The notes under the pieces: model-generated | The model's input: only the letters and a program-made list of their open reading frames with translations | What the model was told of the DNA's origin: nothing | Databases searched by the model: none | Program-made: the position numbers and the translations under genes | Source of the DNA: Bacteroidetes bacterium 43-16 | GTDB taxonomy: Bacteria > Bacteroidota > Bacteroidia > Chitinophagales > Chitinophagaceae | Direction of reading: 5' to 3' | Length of the DNA stretch: 64,000 nucleotides | NCBI GenBank assembly: GCA_001897525.1 | Contig: MKTB01000008.1 | Location: 1-64,000 of the forward strand | Shown here: piece after piece, positions 43,780 through 52,559 of the stretch | How the letters are laid out: every line of letters starts with the position of its first letter | How positions within the stretch are numbered: position 1 is the stretch's first letter

Positions 43780-44271
43780 ATGCGCACATTTTTAGTTGTC
43801 CTTTTAATAGGATCCATTGCTCTCAATGTTTACCTGTTCAGCACAAGGTCTGATGGGTATGGTGTAGCCTGTGGCCCTGATGTAGTACCCACTTATGGAA
43901 GTATCAGTTTGCAGGATCTGACCAATTCTCATACACAGTTTGTAAAAGAAAGGGCCAACCTCCCGAATGCTACCAAAACAGTATGGACCAGCTTTGAAGA
44001 CCTGCAGAACTATATGTGTGTCGTGCGTAAAGGAGCAGAGGACAATCAATTGCCCCTGGAAAATCTAGGGATAAGGATTTACTTTACTAAATCGGCGACG
44101 GGAACGGAAAACCTGGCCTTTGTGCCCAGTAATATGGAAGCAGATATTCCTGTTGACTGGCCGGAAGCGATATTGTCTAAAAATGTGCCCGGCTCTGACC
44201 GCAGTTTTATTATGAATAAAATGAGGCCTTGCCCGGTGAATTGCGGCAGGTTGGCATTGAATATAAGATGA
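43780..44271 (+). CDS. Membrane-anchored periplasmic protein of a signalling operon
   Basis: 163 aa from the ATG at 43780; the in-frame ATG at 43726 adds 18 residues ahead of the hydrophobic segment and is less likely. One N-terminal anchor (MRTFLVVLLIGSIALNVYLF), then a soluble domain with DLQNYMCVV, GIRIYFTKSATG and a C-terminal MRPCPVNCG cysteine pair. The stop overlaps the next gene (ATGA). It is the first of four overlapping genes ending in a two-component pair, so it may be the ligand-binding part. No family recognised. Confidence 0.72.
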   Translation: MRTFLVVLLIGSIALNVYLFSTRSDGYGVACGPDVVPTYGSISLQDLTNSHTQFVKERANLPNATKTVWTSFEDLQNYMCVVRKGAEDNQLPLENLGIRIYFTKSATGTENLAFVPSNMEADIPVDWPEAILSKNVPGSDRSFIMNKMRPCPVNCGRLALNIR

Positions 44272-44900
44272 CACCTTTAGACTTCCTGTATTTTATTATG
44301 CTGGGTGCTATCGTGGTAGGTTTTGTGACCTACCAGCATCGCCGGGGCCTGCTTAAAATGTTGCCCTGGTTCCTGGTCCTGATGTTGCTCTCGGAGCTTT
44401 ATGCCAAATACCTAATGCTGGAGAACAGGGCTACAATGGCATTATATGATGTCGTTACTTTTTTGGAGTTTATCTATTTCAGTAGCCTGTATGCTGTACA
44501 GGTAACATCAAAGTTTAACCGGCTACTGGCTGTTGTACTGATCGGTCTTTTTGTTTTATCTGAGCTGTTGTTTGTGTTCCATGTGCCCTGGGTAAAAGTC
44601 CTGGATTATAATATACTGTCCTATTTTCTCTCCTCCCTGTTTTTGATCATTATAGCGATGTCATATTTACTGGAGGCTTTAAGGTCAGATAATATTATCA
44701 ACTTTAATAACAACCCCATGATATGGGTCTCGCTTGGCTTAATGCTTTACCAGAGTTCCGCTTCCTTTTTCCTGGTAGCAAATTATTTTGAAATTGTTTT
44801 TAAGCATCAGCAAGTGATCCATATCTCTGTTACGTTCATGAGTGTTTTGTCTTTATATACCTGCTTAACTATTGCCATGCTGTGTAAACGTTATGAATAA
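44268..44900 (+). CDS. Polytopic membrane protein of a signalling operon
   Basis: 210 aa from the ATG at 44268, which overlaps the previous stop by four bases (ATGA). Six to seven hydrophobic helices, short loops and no catalytic motif (TPLDFLYFIMLGAIVVGFVTYQ, FLVLMLLSELYAKYL, LLAVVLIGLFVLSELLFVFHV). The layout suits a membrane sensor that works with the histidine kinase downstream, which has almost no sensor region of its own. The function is inferred from context. Confidence 0.72.
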   Translation: MTPLDFLYFIMLGAIVVGFVTYQHRRGLLKMLPWFLVLMLLSELYAKYLMLENRATMALYDVVTFLEFIYFSSLYAVQVTSKFNRLLAVVLIGLFVLSELLFVFHVPWVKVLDYNILSYFLSSLFLIIIAMSYLLEALRSDNIINFNNNPMIWVSLGLMLYQSSASFFLVANYFEIVFKHQQVIHISVTFMSVLSLYTCLTIAMLCKRYE

Positions 44901-45648
44901 TGAAACTCTGATGTTTATTGCTACAATTATTCCCGTCACACTGGTTGTGATGGTGATTGTTGTATTCGTCATGTTTGTACGTAAAAAGAATAAGCTTTTA
45001 ATAGAAAAGCAGGACCGGGAAATACGCTACCTTTCAGAGATCAATAAGGCAAGAATTGAGGTAAAAGACGGGATACTGAGCCAGGTGGCCGGTGAACTGC
45101 ATGATAATATAGGACAAATGGTGGCCCTGAACCTGATGTACATTAAATCTTTGCAGAAAGAGTTTAACCCGGAAAAGCTGGATGCGATGAGGGACCTGGC
45201 GGAAAGCACACTTAATGAAGTGAGGCAGCTTTCCAAACTTTTGAATGATGACCTGATCCAGAAATATGACCTGGTAGCTGCGGTAGAGAAATTAGTCTCC
45301 TACCTTTCCAAATTAAATGCCATAGAGATTACCTTTGTGGTAAAGGGAGCATACCGTAAACTGGATGCCAATGTAGAGCTGATCATTTTCAGGATATGCC
45401 AGGAATTTATTGCCAACTCCCTGAAACATGCACTGTGCGATAAAATTGATCTTACAATGCAATACCGGCATAAGGAGCTGCAGGTAAATATCGCTGATAA
45501 CGGGAGTGGCTTTGACCTGGATAGCATATCTGAAGGTACGGGGCTCACGGCGATCCGTAAACGGGCGGATATCATAGATGCACGTATTGATATAGCCTCC
45601 TCGGCCAGGGAAGGCACCCGTTTGTCACTTATTTATAATTTTGAATAG
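44893..45648 (+). CDS. Sensor histidine kinase (HisKA_3 type)
   Basis: 251 aa from the ATG at 44893, overlapping the preceding stop by eight bases. One membrane helix (about 7-28), a short coiled coil, then a HisKA_3 domain with the phosphoacceptor His70 in ELHDNIGQM, and an HATPase domain with the N box EFIANSLKHA, DNGSGFD and GTGLTAIRKR. There is no extracytoplasmic sensor domain, so signal input probably comes from the two membrane proteins encoded upstream. The cognate regulator gene starts two bases after the stop. Confidence 0.93.
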   Translation: MNNETLMFIATIIPVTLVVMVIVVFVMFVRKKNKLLIEKQDREIRYLSEINKARIEVKDGILSQVAGELHDNIGQMVALNLMYIKSLQKEFNPEKLDAMRDLAESTLNEVRQLSKLLNDDLIQKYDLVAAVEKLVSYLSKLNAIEITFVVKGAYRKLDANVELIIFRICQEFIANSLKHALCDKIDLTMQYRHKELQVNIADNGSGFDLDSISEGTGLTAIRKRADIIDARIDIASSAREGTRLSLIYNFE

Positions 45649-45649
45649 C

Positions 45650-46303
45650 ATGGACAAGATTCAAGTAATCGTAGTAGATGATCATCAATTAATGGCCAGG
45701 GGCATTTGCGACCTGGTGAATTCTGTGCCCGGCTATGAGGTCTTGCATGAGGCCAGGAACGGTAAAGAATTGATCCAATACCTGGAAAATGTCAAAAATG
45801 ATTTTCCCGACATCATTCTCCTGGATATTAATATGCCGGTCATGAATGGGTTCCAGACCATGGAATGGATGGAGAAGAATCACCCGGAGATCCCGGTGCT
45901 GGCCTTAACGATCAATGATGATGATGCTTCGGTGATCAACATGCTGAGAAGGGGCGTAAGGGGCTATCTCCTGAAAACCTCAGACTCGGAAGAACTGGTG
46001 CAGGCGATGGAAACTATCCTGAAACGAGGCTTTTACAGTTCAGAGATCGCCAGCGCGCGCTTGCTGAATAATATTGTGAAGCGTAATGGTAAGGTATTAC
46101 AGGATATGGAGCTGAAGGAAAGGGAACTGGAATTTTTAAAGCTGGCCTGTACTGATGATACTTATGTGCAGATCGCCGATAAGATGTGCCTGAGTCCTAA
46201 AACAGTGGACCATTACCGGGAAGCCTTGTTTGATAAATTTAATGTCCGGTCAAGAGTAGGTTTGGTATTGTTCGCGATCAAAAATAAACTGGTGACCATG
46301 TAG
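45650..46303 (+). CDS. NarL/FixJ-family response regulator
   Basis: 217 aa from the ATG at 45650; a TTG at 45641 overlapping the kinase stop is also possible. Receiver domain with acidic pocket D10-D11, phosphoacceptor D59 (LLDINMP), T87 and K109. C-terminal LuxR-type HTH (about 150-205) with ELKERELEFLKLACTD, then YVQIADKMCLSPKTVDHYRE. It pairs with the adjacent histidine kinase. Followed by a large terminator hairpin. Targets unknown. Confidence 0.94.
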   Translation: MDKIQVIVVDDHQLMARGICDLVNSVPGYEVLHEARNGKELIQYLENVKNDFPDIILLDINMPVMNGFQTMEWMEKNHPEIPVLALTINDDDASVINMLRRGVRGYLLKTSDSEELVQAMETILKRGFYSSEIASARLLNNIVKRNGKVLQDMELKERELEFLKLACTDDTYVQIADKMCLSPKTVDHYREALFDKFNVRSRVGLVLFAIKNKLVTM

Positions 46304-46322
46304 GGCCATCATTTTCGTATAT

Positions 46323-46367
46323 AAAAAAGAGTTCAGGTCCTGTAAGGAACAGTTGAACTCTTTTTTT
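46323..46367 (+). terminator. Terminator of the two-component operon
   Basis: AAAAAAGAGTTCA / TGAACTCTTTTTT outer stem. It also works in reverse for the glycosyltransferase gene on the minus strand. Confidence 0.85.
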
Positions 46368-46386
46368 GTGTACCTGGTAGGGTAAT

Positions 46387-47100
46387 TTATTTAATGAACC
46401 ACTTCATCTTCCATACGCCAAGCACTGCTTCCTTAACGATGCCTTTCGACATTTTAGAAGCACCTAAAACGCGGTCTGTGAAAGTGATCGGTACTTCTTT
46501 GATCTTAAATCCTTTTTTCCAGCTCCTGTATTTCATTTCAATCTGGAAGGCATAACCGATAAAACGGATCTCATCCAGCGGAAGCGCTTCCAGTACTTTG
46601 CGTTTATAGCACATAAAGCCTGCAGTGGTGTCGCGCACAGGCATCCAGGTGATCAAACGGGTATAGTAAGAGGCCCCTTTTGAAATGAATACCCTGTCTG
46701 CCGGCCAGTTCTCTAGTTTTCCGCCTTTCACATACCTTGATCCTACACTCACATCAGCGCCCCCGGTATGGCAGGCTTCAAATAAGCGCAGCAGATCTAC
46801 AGGTTTATGAGAAAAGTCGGCATCCATCTCGAAGATATAATCATAGCCCTGGGCCAGTGCCCATTTGAAGCCTGTGATATAAGCCGTGCCTAATCCTAAT
46901 TTTCCGGAACGCTCAATGATATGCAGTCTTCCGGCATATTCATTTTGTATCAGGTCTTTTACAATCTGGGCTGTGCCGTCAGGAGATCCGTCGTCCACAA
47001 TTAATATATGAAAATCGCTTTCCAGCTGCATGACAGCAGCGATAATCAATGGGGCATTTTCCTTTTCGTTATAAGTTGGGATAATTACGACCTTCTTCAC
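46387..47100 (-). CDS. Polyprenol monophosphomannose synthase-like glycosyltransferase (GT2)
   Basis: 237 aa, the soluble DPM1-like type without membrane helices. GT-A motifs: IIPTYNEKENAP, ILIVDDGSPDGT, EMDADFSHKP (DxD-like) and VPITFTDRVLGASKMS at the C-terminus. It probably transfers mannose (or another hexose) from a nucleotide sugar to a polyprenyl phosphate for use outside the membrane. It follows the exonuclease gene by 25 bases on the same strand. Confidence 0.92.
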   Translation of the reverse strand: MKKVVIIPTYNEKENAPLIIAAVMQLESDFHILIVDDGSPDGTAQIVKDLIQNEYAGRLHIIERSGKLGLGTAYITGFKWALAQGYDYIFEMDADFSHKPVDLLRLFEACHTGGADVSVGSRYVKGGKLENWPADRVFISKGASYYTRLITWMPVRDTTAGFMCYKRKVLEALPLDEIRFIGYAFQIEMKYRSWKKGFKIKEVPITFTDRVLGASKMSKGIVKEAVLGVWKMKWFIK

Positions 47101-47125
47101 CTTATATATTTACGTTATTCCTCTT

Positions 47126-47902
47126 TTAAGGCTTTTTTAATAACATTTGATTCAGTATTTCAGAAATACATTGCTTGGTGTGCAAGGCAAAGTCAGACTG
47201 CATCATCCAATCATAATACTGTGGTTCTTTTTTGAATACAGTAGCGACTGCAACTCCTTTATGTTTACCAAAGTTGAATACCGGGATCCCGTCTTTCAGT
47301 ATAATCCGACGTGCGTAATCGACAAAATCATCTCCGCCTGTAAATTTGTGTAAGGCTTCTACATCATTTTCAATGGTTGCATCATACTTGTCCAGCTGAG
47401 CTTCCAGGATCTCAATCGTTGCATCCACATCAGCCATGGCCTGGTGGGCATTCTCCAGGTTTTTCTGACAATAAAAATTATAGGCTGCAGAGAGTGTCCT
47501 GGGTTCCATTTTATAGAAAACCTGCTGTACATCGATCAGCTTCCTGTTTTTAAAATCAACAGGAATGCCTACGCGCAACAATTCTTCTGCCAGGCAGGGA
47601 ATGTCAAACTTATTTGAATTGTAGCCGCCCAGGTCACAGTTTTTGATGAAATTACTGATCTCATGTGCCAGCTGTTTAAAAGTAGGGCAGTCTTTCACAT
47701 CCTCGTCTCTGATGCCGTGGATAGCAGTGGTCTCGGCCGGGATAGGGCGCTCAGGATTGATCCTGCGCTCATAGCGTTCCTTGCTGCCATCGGGTAATAC
47801 TTTAACGATAGCGATCTCGATGATACGGTCTTTAGCCGGGTCAACGCCTGTGGTCTCCAGGTCAAAGAATGCTACGGGTTTATTTAAATTTAATTGTGCC
47901 AT
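47126..47902 (-). CDS. DEDDh-type 3'-5' exonuclease
   Basis: 258 aa. Exo I FFDLETTGVDPAKD (D/E), Exo II GYNSNKFDIPCLAEEL (D) and Exo III HQAMADVDAT (H and D) are present, so the RNase T/DnaQ-like active site is complete. A C-terminal ~60-residue extension has NFGKHKGVAVATVFKKEPQYYDWMMQ, a segment often found in Bacteroidota members. It may act in DNA or RNA end trimming; it is not the polymerase III proofreading subunit on length or sequence grounds. Downstream of gyrA by 19 bases. Confidence 0.92.
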   Translation of the reverse strand: MAQLNLNKPVAFFDLETTGVDPAKDRIIEIAIVKVLPDGSKERYERRINPERPIPAETTAIHGIRDEDVKDCPTFKQLAHEISNFIKNCDLGGYNSNKFDIPCLAEELLRVGIPVDFKNRKLIDVQQVFYKMEPRTLSAAYNFYCQKNLENAHQAMADVDATIEILEAQLDKYDATIENDVEALHKFTGGDDFVDYARRIILKDGIPVFNFGKHKGVAVATVFKKEPQYYDWMMQSDFALHTKQCISEILNQMLLKKP

Positions 47903-47921
47903 TGATTGCGTTTAATTTGCT

Positions 47922-50639
47922 TTAAGCTTGTTCCGGAGCTTCATTTGCGGGTTCACCCGGTGTTGTTCCTTCTGTATCAGGACCTGCTTCCGTTGTTGTT
48001 CCCGCTTCCCCTTCTGCTACTTCAATTTCTTCTTCTTTCTCATCCTGCTCCTGTATGCGCGCAATAGCAGCTATCTGATCGTTATTGTCCAGGTTGATCA
48101 GTTTCACGCCCTGCGTAGCACGGCCGGCTTCTCTTACACTTTCCACTTTCATCCGGATCGTTAAGCCACTTTTACAAGTGATCATCAGGTCATCAGTCTG
48201 GTTGACGGATAATAAACCTGCCAGGGCACCCGTCTTTTCGGTAATATTCATGGTTTTTACCCCTTTACCGCCACGGTTGGTAATCCGGTAGCTGAGTTGG
48301 TATAGACTTTCTGTACCATCTTCATTCTTCAGGGTAAATGCTTTTTCTTTATCCTCATCAGTCGCCGCTTCACTAAGTGCTTCAAAGAACGGTGTACGCT
48401 TGCCTAAACCATTTTCTGATACCACCAGTACCTGCTTGTCCCTGTCTTTAAACTCTTTGGACAGGCAGATCATACCGATCACCGCATCATTCTCCGAATC
48501 CAGTTCGATACCACCTACACCGATCGCGCCACGTCCTGTTGCACGTACTTTGTCTTCAGGGAAGCTGATCGCACGGCCCGATTTCACGGCCATCATAACG
48601 AAGCTGTTACCGTCGGTCAGCGCTACGTCCAGCAGCTCGTCACCTTCGTTGATCGTGATCGCGTTCACCCCGGTCTGGCGCGGACGGCTGAAGTCTTTCA
48701 GTTTAGTTTTCTTGATAATACCTTTGCGGGTACACAATACGATATTGTGATTTTCTACAAATGCCTCATCAGATAAATTAGGTACGTCAAGAATAACGCG
48801 GATCTTATCATCAGAAGGGATCTGCATCAGGTTCTGTATCGCACGTCCTTTGGCATTCTTATCCGTTTCCGGGATTTCATAAACTTTCAACCAGTAGCAC
48901 CTTCCTTTTTCGGTGAAGAATAAGAGGGTATGGTGGGTGGAAGCAATGAATAAATGCTCTAAATAATCTTCTTGCCGGGTCTTGCCGCCCATAGCCCCAC
49001 GACCGCCACGTTTCTGAGAACGGTAGTCTGCTACAGAAGTACGCTTGATATAACCCAGGTGAGAAATGGTGATCACCACATCCTCGTCAGCGATCATATC
49101 TTCGATGCGCATTTCACCGGAAGCATATTGAATTTCAGAACGGCGCTCATCGCCATATTTTTTCTGAACCTCTAATAATTCTTCCTTGATGATATCAAAA
49201 AGCATGAATTCATTAGCCAGTAACTCTTTCAAATGAGCGATCGTCTTCATCAATTCTTCATATTCGCTCCTGATCTTATCAATTTCAAGACCGGTCAGCG
49301 TACGTAAGCGCAGCTCAAGAATAGCTTTTGCCTGTAATTCTGAAAGTTCAAAGCGGGTGATCAGGCCTTCACGGGCTTCATCTGGAGTGGTACTCTCCCT
49401 GATGATACGGATGGCTTCATCCAGGTCAGCTTTAGTGCCGATCACTTTCATGTAACCTTCCAGGATATGTGCTCTCTTTTCTGCTTCGCTTAATTCATAT
49501 TTTGTACGGCGGGTCACTACTTCCAGGCGGAAGGCGACAAACTCAGAGATCATATCTTTCAGGTTCAGGGTACGCGGGCGGCCGTTGACCAATGCCACAT
49601 TGTTGATCCCGTAAGAAGTCTGTAGTTCGCTGTATTTATAGAGCTGGTTGATGATCACCTGTGCCACCACATCGCGGCGCAGTTCCACTACAAGACGGGT
49701 ACCGTCTTTATTCGATTCATTGGCTACGTGGGTAATGCCATCAATGATCTTATTGTTCACCAGGTAACCTATTTTTTCTGCCAGTGCATCACGGCTCACC
49801 TGGTAAGGAACTTCGGTGATCACGATCTGGTCTTTTCCGTTTTTCAGGGTTTCTATATCCACTTTACCCCTCAAGACCACACGTCCCCTGCCGGTCATAA
49901 AACCCTGGCGGATGCCATCTATTCCATAGATGATACCACCTGTAGGGAAATCGGGCGCTTTCACATAGTGGATCAGCTCTTCTATTGTAATGTCTTTATT
50001 TTCGATATAGGCAATACATCCGTCAATCACCTCGGTAAGGTTATGTGGCATGATGTTGGTGGCCATACCCACGGCAATACCACTGGAACCGTTCACCAGC
50101 AATTGCGGTACACGGGTAGGCAATACAGTAGGCTCTTTTAAGCTGTCATCGAAGTTCAAACCGAAATCAACCGTGTCTTTGTCAATATCTTCGATCATGC
50201 TCTCGGCATAACGCTGCATACGCACCTCAGTATAACGCATAGCTGCCGGTCCGTCACCATCCTGGGAACCGAAGTTACCTTGCCCGTCTACGATCATGTA
50301 GCGCATGCTCCAGGGCTGGGCCATACGTACCATAGCATCATAAACAGAAGAGTCACCGTGCGGGTGATACTTACCCAGTACTTCCCCTACCACACGCGCA
50401 GATTTCTTGTAAGGCTTGTTGAAGTCCATACCCAGCTCGTTCATCGCGTACAGGATACGGCGGTGTACCGGTTTTAAGCCATCTCTGACATCCGGAAGGG
50501 CACGGCCTACAATTACCGACATAGAATAGTCGATATAAGCAGACTTCATTTGCTCTTCAATATTTACAGCTACGACCCTGTTACTTTCCGATTCAGGATT
50601 TATCTCATCAGGAGGTAAACCATTGTTGTTTTCACTCAT
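47922..50639 (-). CDS. gyrA: DNA gyrase subunit A
   Basis: 905 aa. Cuts and passes DNA to introduce negative supercoils. Catalytic Tyr136 in AAMRYTE. The quinolone-determining positions are wild type: Ser97 and Asp101 in [12 protein letters not shown], corresponding to Ser83 and Asp87 in E. coli. The GyrA box appears as QKRGGRG ([14 protein letters not shown]), which marks gyrase rather than topoisomerase IV. The C-terminus is a Glu/Gly/Pro/Thr-rich acidic tail of ~50 residues. Promoter with -7 TATATTTG on the minus strand at 50663-50670. Confidence 0.97.
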   Translation of the reverse strand: MSENNNGLPPDEINPESESNRVVAVNIEEQMKSAYIDYSMSVIVGRALPDVRDGLKPVHRRILYAMNELGMDFNKPYKKSARVVGEVLGKYHPHGDSSVYDAMVRMAQPWSMRYMIVDGQGNFGSQDGDGPAAMRYTEVRMQRYAESMIEDIDKDTVDFGLNFDDSLKEPTVLPTRVPQLLVNGSSGIAVGMATNIMPHNLTEVIDGCIAYIENKDITIEELIHYVKAPDFPTGGIIYGIDGIRQGFMTGRGRVVLRGKVDIETLKNGKDQIVITEVPYQVSRDALAEKIGYLVNNKIIDGITHVANESNKDGTRLVVELRRDVVAQVIINQLYKYSELQTSYGINNVALVNGRPRTLNLKDMISEFVAFRLEVVTRRTKYELSEAEKRAHILEGYMKVIGTKADLDEAIRIIRESTTPDEAREGLITRFELSELQAKAILELRLRTLTGLEIDKIRSEYEELMKTIAHLKELLANEFMLFDIIKEELLEVQKKYGDERRSEIQYASGEMRIEDMIADEDVVITISHLGYIKRTSVADYRSQKRGGRGAMGGKTRQEDYLEHLFIASTHHTLLFFTEKGRCYWLKVYEIPETDKNAKGRAIQNLMQIPSDDKIRVILDVPNLSDEAFVENHNIVLCTRKGIIKKTKLKDFSRPRQTGVNAITINEGDELLDVALTDGNSFVMMAVKSGRAISFPEDKVRATGRGAIGVGGIELDSENDAVIGMICLSKEFKDRDKQVLVVSENGLGKRTPFFEALSEAATDEDKEKAFTLKNEDGTESLYQLSYRITNRGGKGVKTMNITEKTGALAGLLSVNQTDDLMITCKSGLTIRMKVESVREAGRATQGVKLINLDNNDQIAAIARIQEQDEKEEEIEVAEGEAGTTTEAGPDTEGTTPGEPANEAPEQA

Positions 50640-50791
50640 GTCAATTTCTTAAAAAAGTATCGCAAATATAAGCTTTTTAAGCCCTAATAAGTGTCAAAAA
50701 ATACCTATTTTCCACAATGTTGATAAATAAAAATAAAGGCCGGAATCCCCCTGTTTAGCATAAATCAGTATTTTGGCTCAAAATAAAAAAA

Positions 50792-51060
50792 ATGGAGTCA
50801 TTAGAAACCATAATTAAGCTTACTTACTGGACGATAATGGCGCTTGTAGCTATACTTTTTTTATTGAATTTGCAGCATACGATCAGAGCCGTAAGTCCTG
50901 AAAACAGGAAGATGAAACCGGGCGATGTATGGATGCAATTACTACCCCTGCACTGGTTTGTATTGTTTATTTGTATGGGGTACAAACGGCCATTTACAAG
51001 AAGAAAATGAAAAGACTTACTGATAATAATTCAAATAATACGATTTTTAATGATTTGTAA
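50792..51060 (+). pseudogene. Decayed short paralog of the membrane protein gene at 51144
   Basis: The uninterrupted frame gives 72 aa ending at 51010 in an odd basic tail (GYKRPFTRRK). The first part (LLNLQHTIRAVSPENRKMKPGDVW) matches LLNLQNTLKAASPENRKMPPVNVW of the next gene. Reading on with a one-base shift near 50968-50976 gives YGVQTAIYKKKMKRL and then NNTIFNDL with a stop at 51058-51060. This matches YWVQTATYKNKMKSL and DSQIFNQF at the end of the paralog. The total span is one base short of a multiple of three, and the middle of the paralog (about 95 codons) is missing. So: internal deletion plus a single-base loss, or a sequencing error in the latter. Confidence 0.72.
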
Positions 51061-51143
51061 TGCAATCTCAATAAAAGTGTTTGAGATTTCTTAAATTTAA
51101 ATGAAAATCTTATTTTGCGTAAAATTATCTAAAATTTAAAATT

Positions 51144-51719
51144 ATGGCAGCAGCTGCACTGGGCGCAATGCTCTTTTTTCTACTCATCGCTTTTGGGATC
51201 GGATTAGTGATCGCAATCCTTTATTTATTGAATTTACAAAACACGCTTAAAGCGGCTTCTCCCGAAAATCGTAAGATGCCCCCGGTGAATGTCTGGCTGC
51301 TCTTAATCCCGCTTTTCAGCACTTATTATATGTTTGTGGTCGCTAAAAGAATTTCAGAGACCATTAAAGCAGAATATGCTTCAAAAGGGCAAGTTCCGGA
51401 TAATCCCAAGCCGACTTATAATGTGGGTATGGCAATGGCGATCGGTTCAGCAGTAAGTATGCTTATTTCGATCATCACGTTTAAAGATACTTATGGCGAC
51501 ACGATGGCTGCTTATTCCGCATCTTCCAGTGGCAATTATGAAGAGATGATGGCTGTGCAGAATGCCTCCGGCGGTGCATTGTCAATGTTAGGTTCTTTCA
51601 TAGGCCTTGCAGTGTTTGTCTTATGGATCGTGTACTGGGTGCAAACGGCTACCTACAAGAATAAAATGAAAAGCTTGCCAAGTAATCATTCCGATAGCCA
51701 GATCTTTAACCAGTTCTAA
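51144..51719 (+). CDS. Membrane protein of unknown function
   Basis: 191 aa with about four membrane helices: 9-33 (FFLLIAFGIGLVIAILYLL), 53-68, 94-112 (GMAMAIGSAVSMLISIITF) and 150-170. The loop after helix 1 has the motif NLQNTLKAASPENRKMPPVNVWLLLIP that is shared with the decayed copy upstream. C-terminus YKNKMKSLPSN is cytoplasmic. The family name is unknown to me; similar proteins occur in Chitinophagaceae. A terminator follows. Confidence 0.82.
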   Translation: MAAAALGAMLFFLLIAFGIGLVIAILYLLNLQNTLKAASPENRKMPPVNVWLLLIPLFSTYYMFVVAKRISETIKAEYASKGQVPDNPKPTYNVGMAMAIGSAVSMLISIITFKDTYGDTMAAYSASSSGNYEEMMAVQNASGGALSMLGSFIGLAVFVLWIVYWVQTATYKNKMKSLPSNHSDSQIFNQF

Positions 51720-51741
51720 TCACAACACAATTCATTATACT

Positions 51742-51775
51742 AAAATAGCCCTGTGATGCTTCACAGGGCTATTTG
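51742..51775 (+). terminator. Terminator after the membrane protein gene
   Basis: Perfect stem AAATAGCCCTGTGA / TCACAGGGCTATTT with loop TGCT. Confidence 0.92.
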
Positions 51776-51798
51776 TTTATGTACAATAATAGTTAAGC

Positions 51799-52446
51799 TT
51801 AAAAGCGGTAGCTGATGCCGGCACCGAAATTGGTGTAGGTGTCATTTTTTTCATTGCTCTGCAGCCTCGGCTGGTAGCCGTCCATCTTATCGGTATTCAG
51901 GTAATTGATGCGGTAAAACAGGTTAACATAAAGCCCTTTCCGGACAAATGCTTTGCTTAAGGGAATGTCTATACCAAACTCTAAAGGAATAACCATATCT
52001 GTGCCGGAATAATTGCCCATAAATTCAAACAAGTCGACCTGCCCGGGAAGATAACTTATCTGGGTCTTACTCTTCATCATCCCGATACCTACACTTCCAT
52101 AGATTTTAGAAAGATAATAGAGGTATTTTTCCTGTTGTGCCATTTTCAGGATGCCTACGGGAAAGACCTTGAGGTTAAGGTCTGCCTGGTAGAAATCGTT
52201 TGTGTAATGCATGGCATTTGCTGTAGCCGCCGCTCCGCCTTCCAGTTGACCAGCACCCAAATTTGCCTGAAGGCTTAGGTAAGGAGTAAAACTATAGGCC
52301 GCATTGACCCCGTAAAAGTAACGGGACTGGTCCGGGGTAGCATCGGTATGTGACGTAGTAACTCCGCCCTGTACTCCAACGGAAAACTGGCTAAAGCCAA
52401 CCCGGGCACTGCTGAGCAACAGTGCTGCAAGTAATATTTTTTTCAT
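51799..52446 (-). CDS. Outer-membrane beta-barrel protein
   Basis: 215 aa. Signal peptide at 1-19 (ends GFSQ). Eight-strand-barrel pattern (FSVGVQGGVTTSH, PYLSLQANLGAGQLEGG, DLNLKVFPVGIL, GAGISYRF end with terminal aromatic). OmpW/OmpA-barrel size without a periplasmic domain. -7 element TACCTTTG on the minus strand at 52473-52480 overlaps the T tract of the gcvP terminator. Function unknown. Confidence 0.82.
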   Translation of the reverse strand: MKKILLAALLLSSARVGFSQFSVGVQGGVTTSHTDATPDQSRYFYGVNAAYSFTPYLSLQANLGAGQLEGGAAATANAMHYTNDFYQADLNLKVFPVGILKMAQQEKYLYYLSKIYGSVGIGMMKSKTQISYLPGQVDLFEFMGNYSGTDMVIPLEFGIDIPLSKAFVRKGLYVNLFYRINYLNTDKMDGYQPRLQSNEKNDTYTNFGAGISYRF

Positions 52447-52472
52447 GCTTTTTTGTTTTGTTTTTGTGACCG

Positions 52473-52480
52473 CAAAGGTA
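52473..52480 (-). promoter_or_regulatory. -7 element of the barrel gene
   Basis: TACCTTTG on the minus strand, 27 bases before the ATG. It abuts the A/T run of the gcvP terminator, so termination and initiation are packed together. Confidence 0.5.
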
Positions 52481-52526
52481 AAAAAAACATCATCCTTACC
52501 CTGTTAAAATAAGGATAAGGATGATG
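52480..52526 (-). terminator. Terminator of gcvP
   Basis: CATCATCCTTACCCT and its near complement AGGATAAGGATGATG; on the minus strand the stem is followed by a run of eight T. Confidence 0.85.
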
Positions 52527-52559
52527 TGTGAAATAATAGTAATAATTGTTTGGAGCAGC

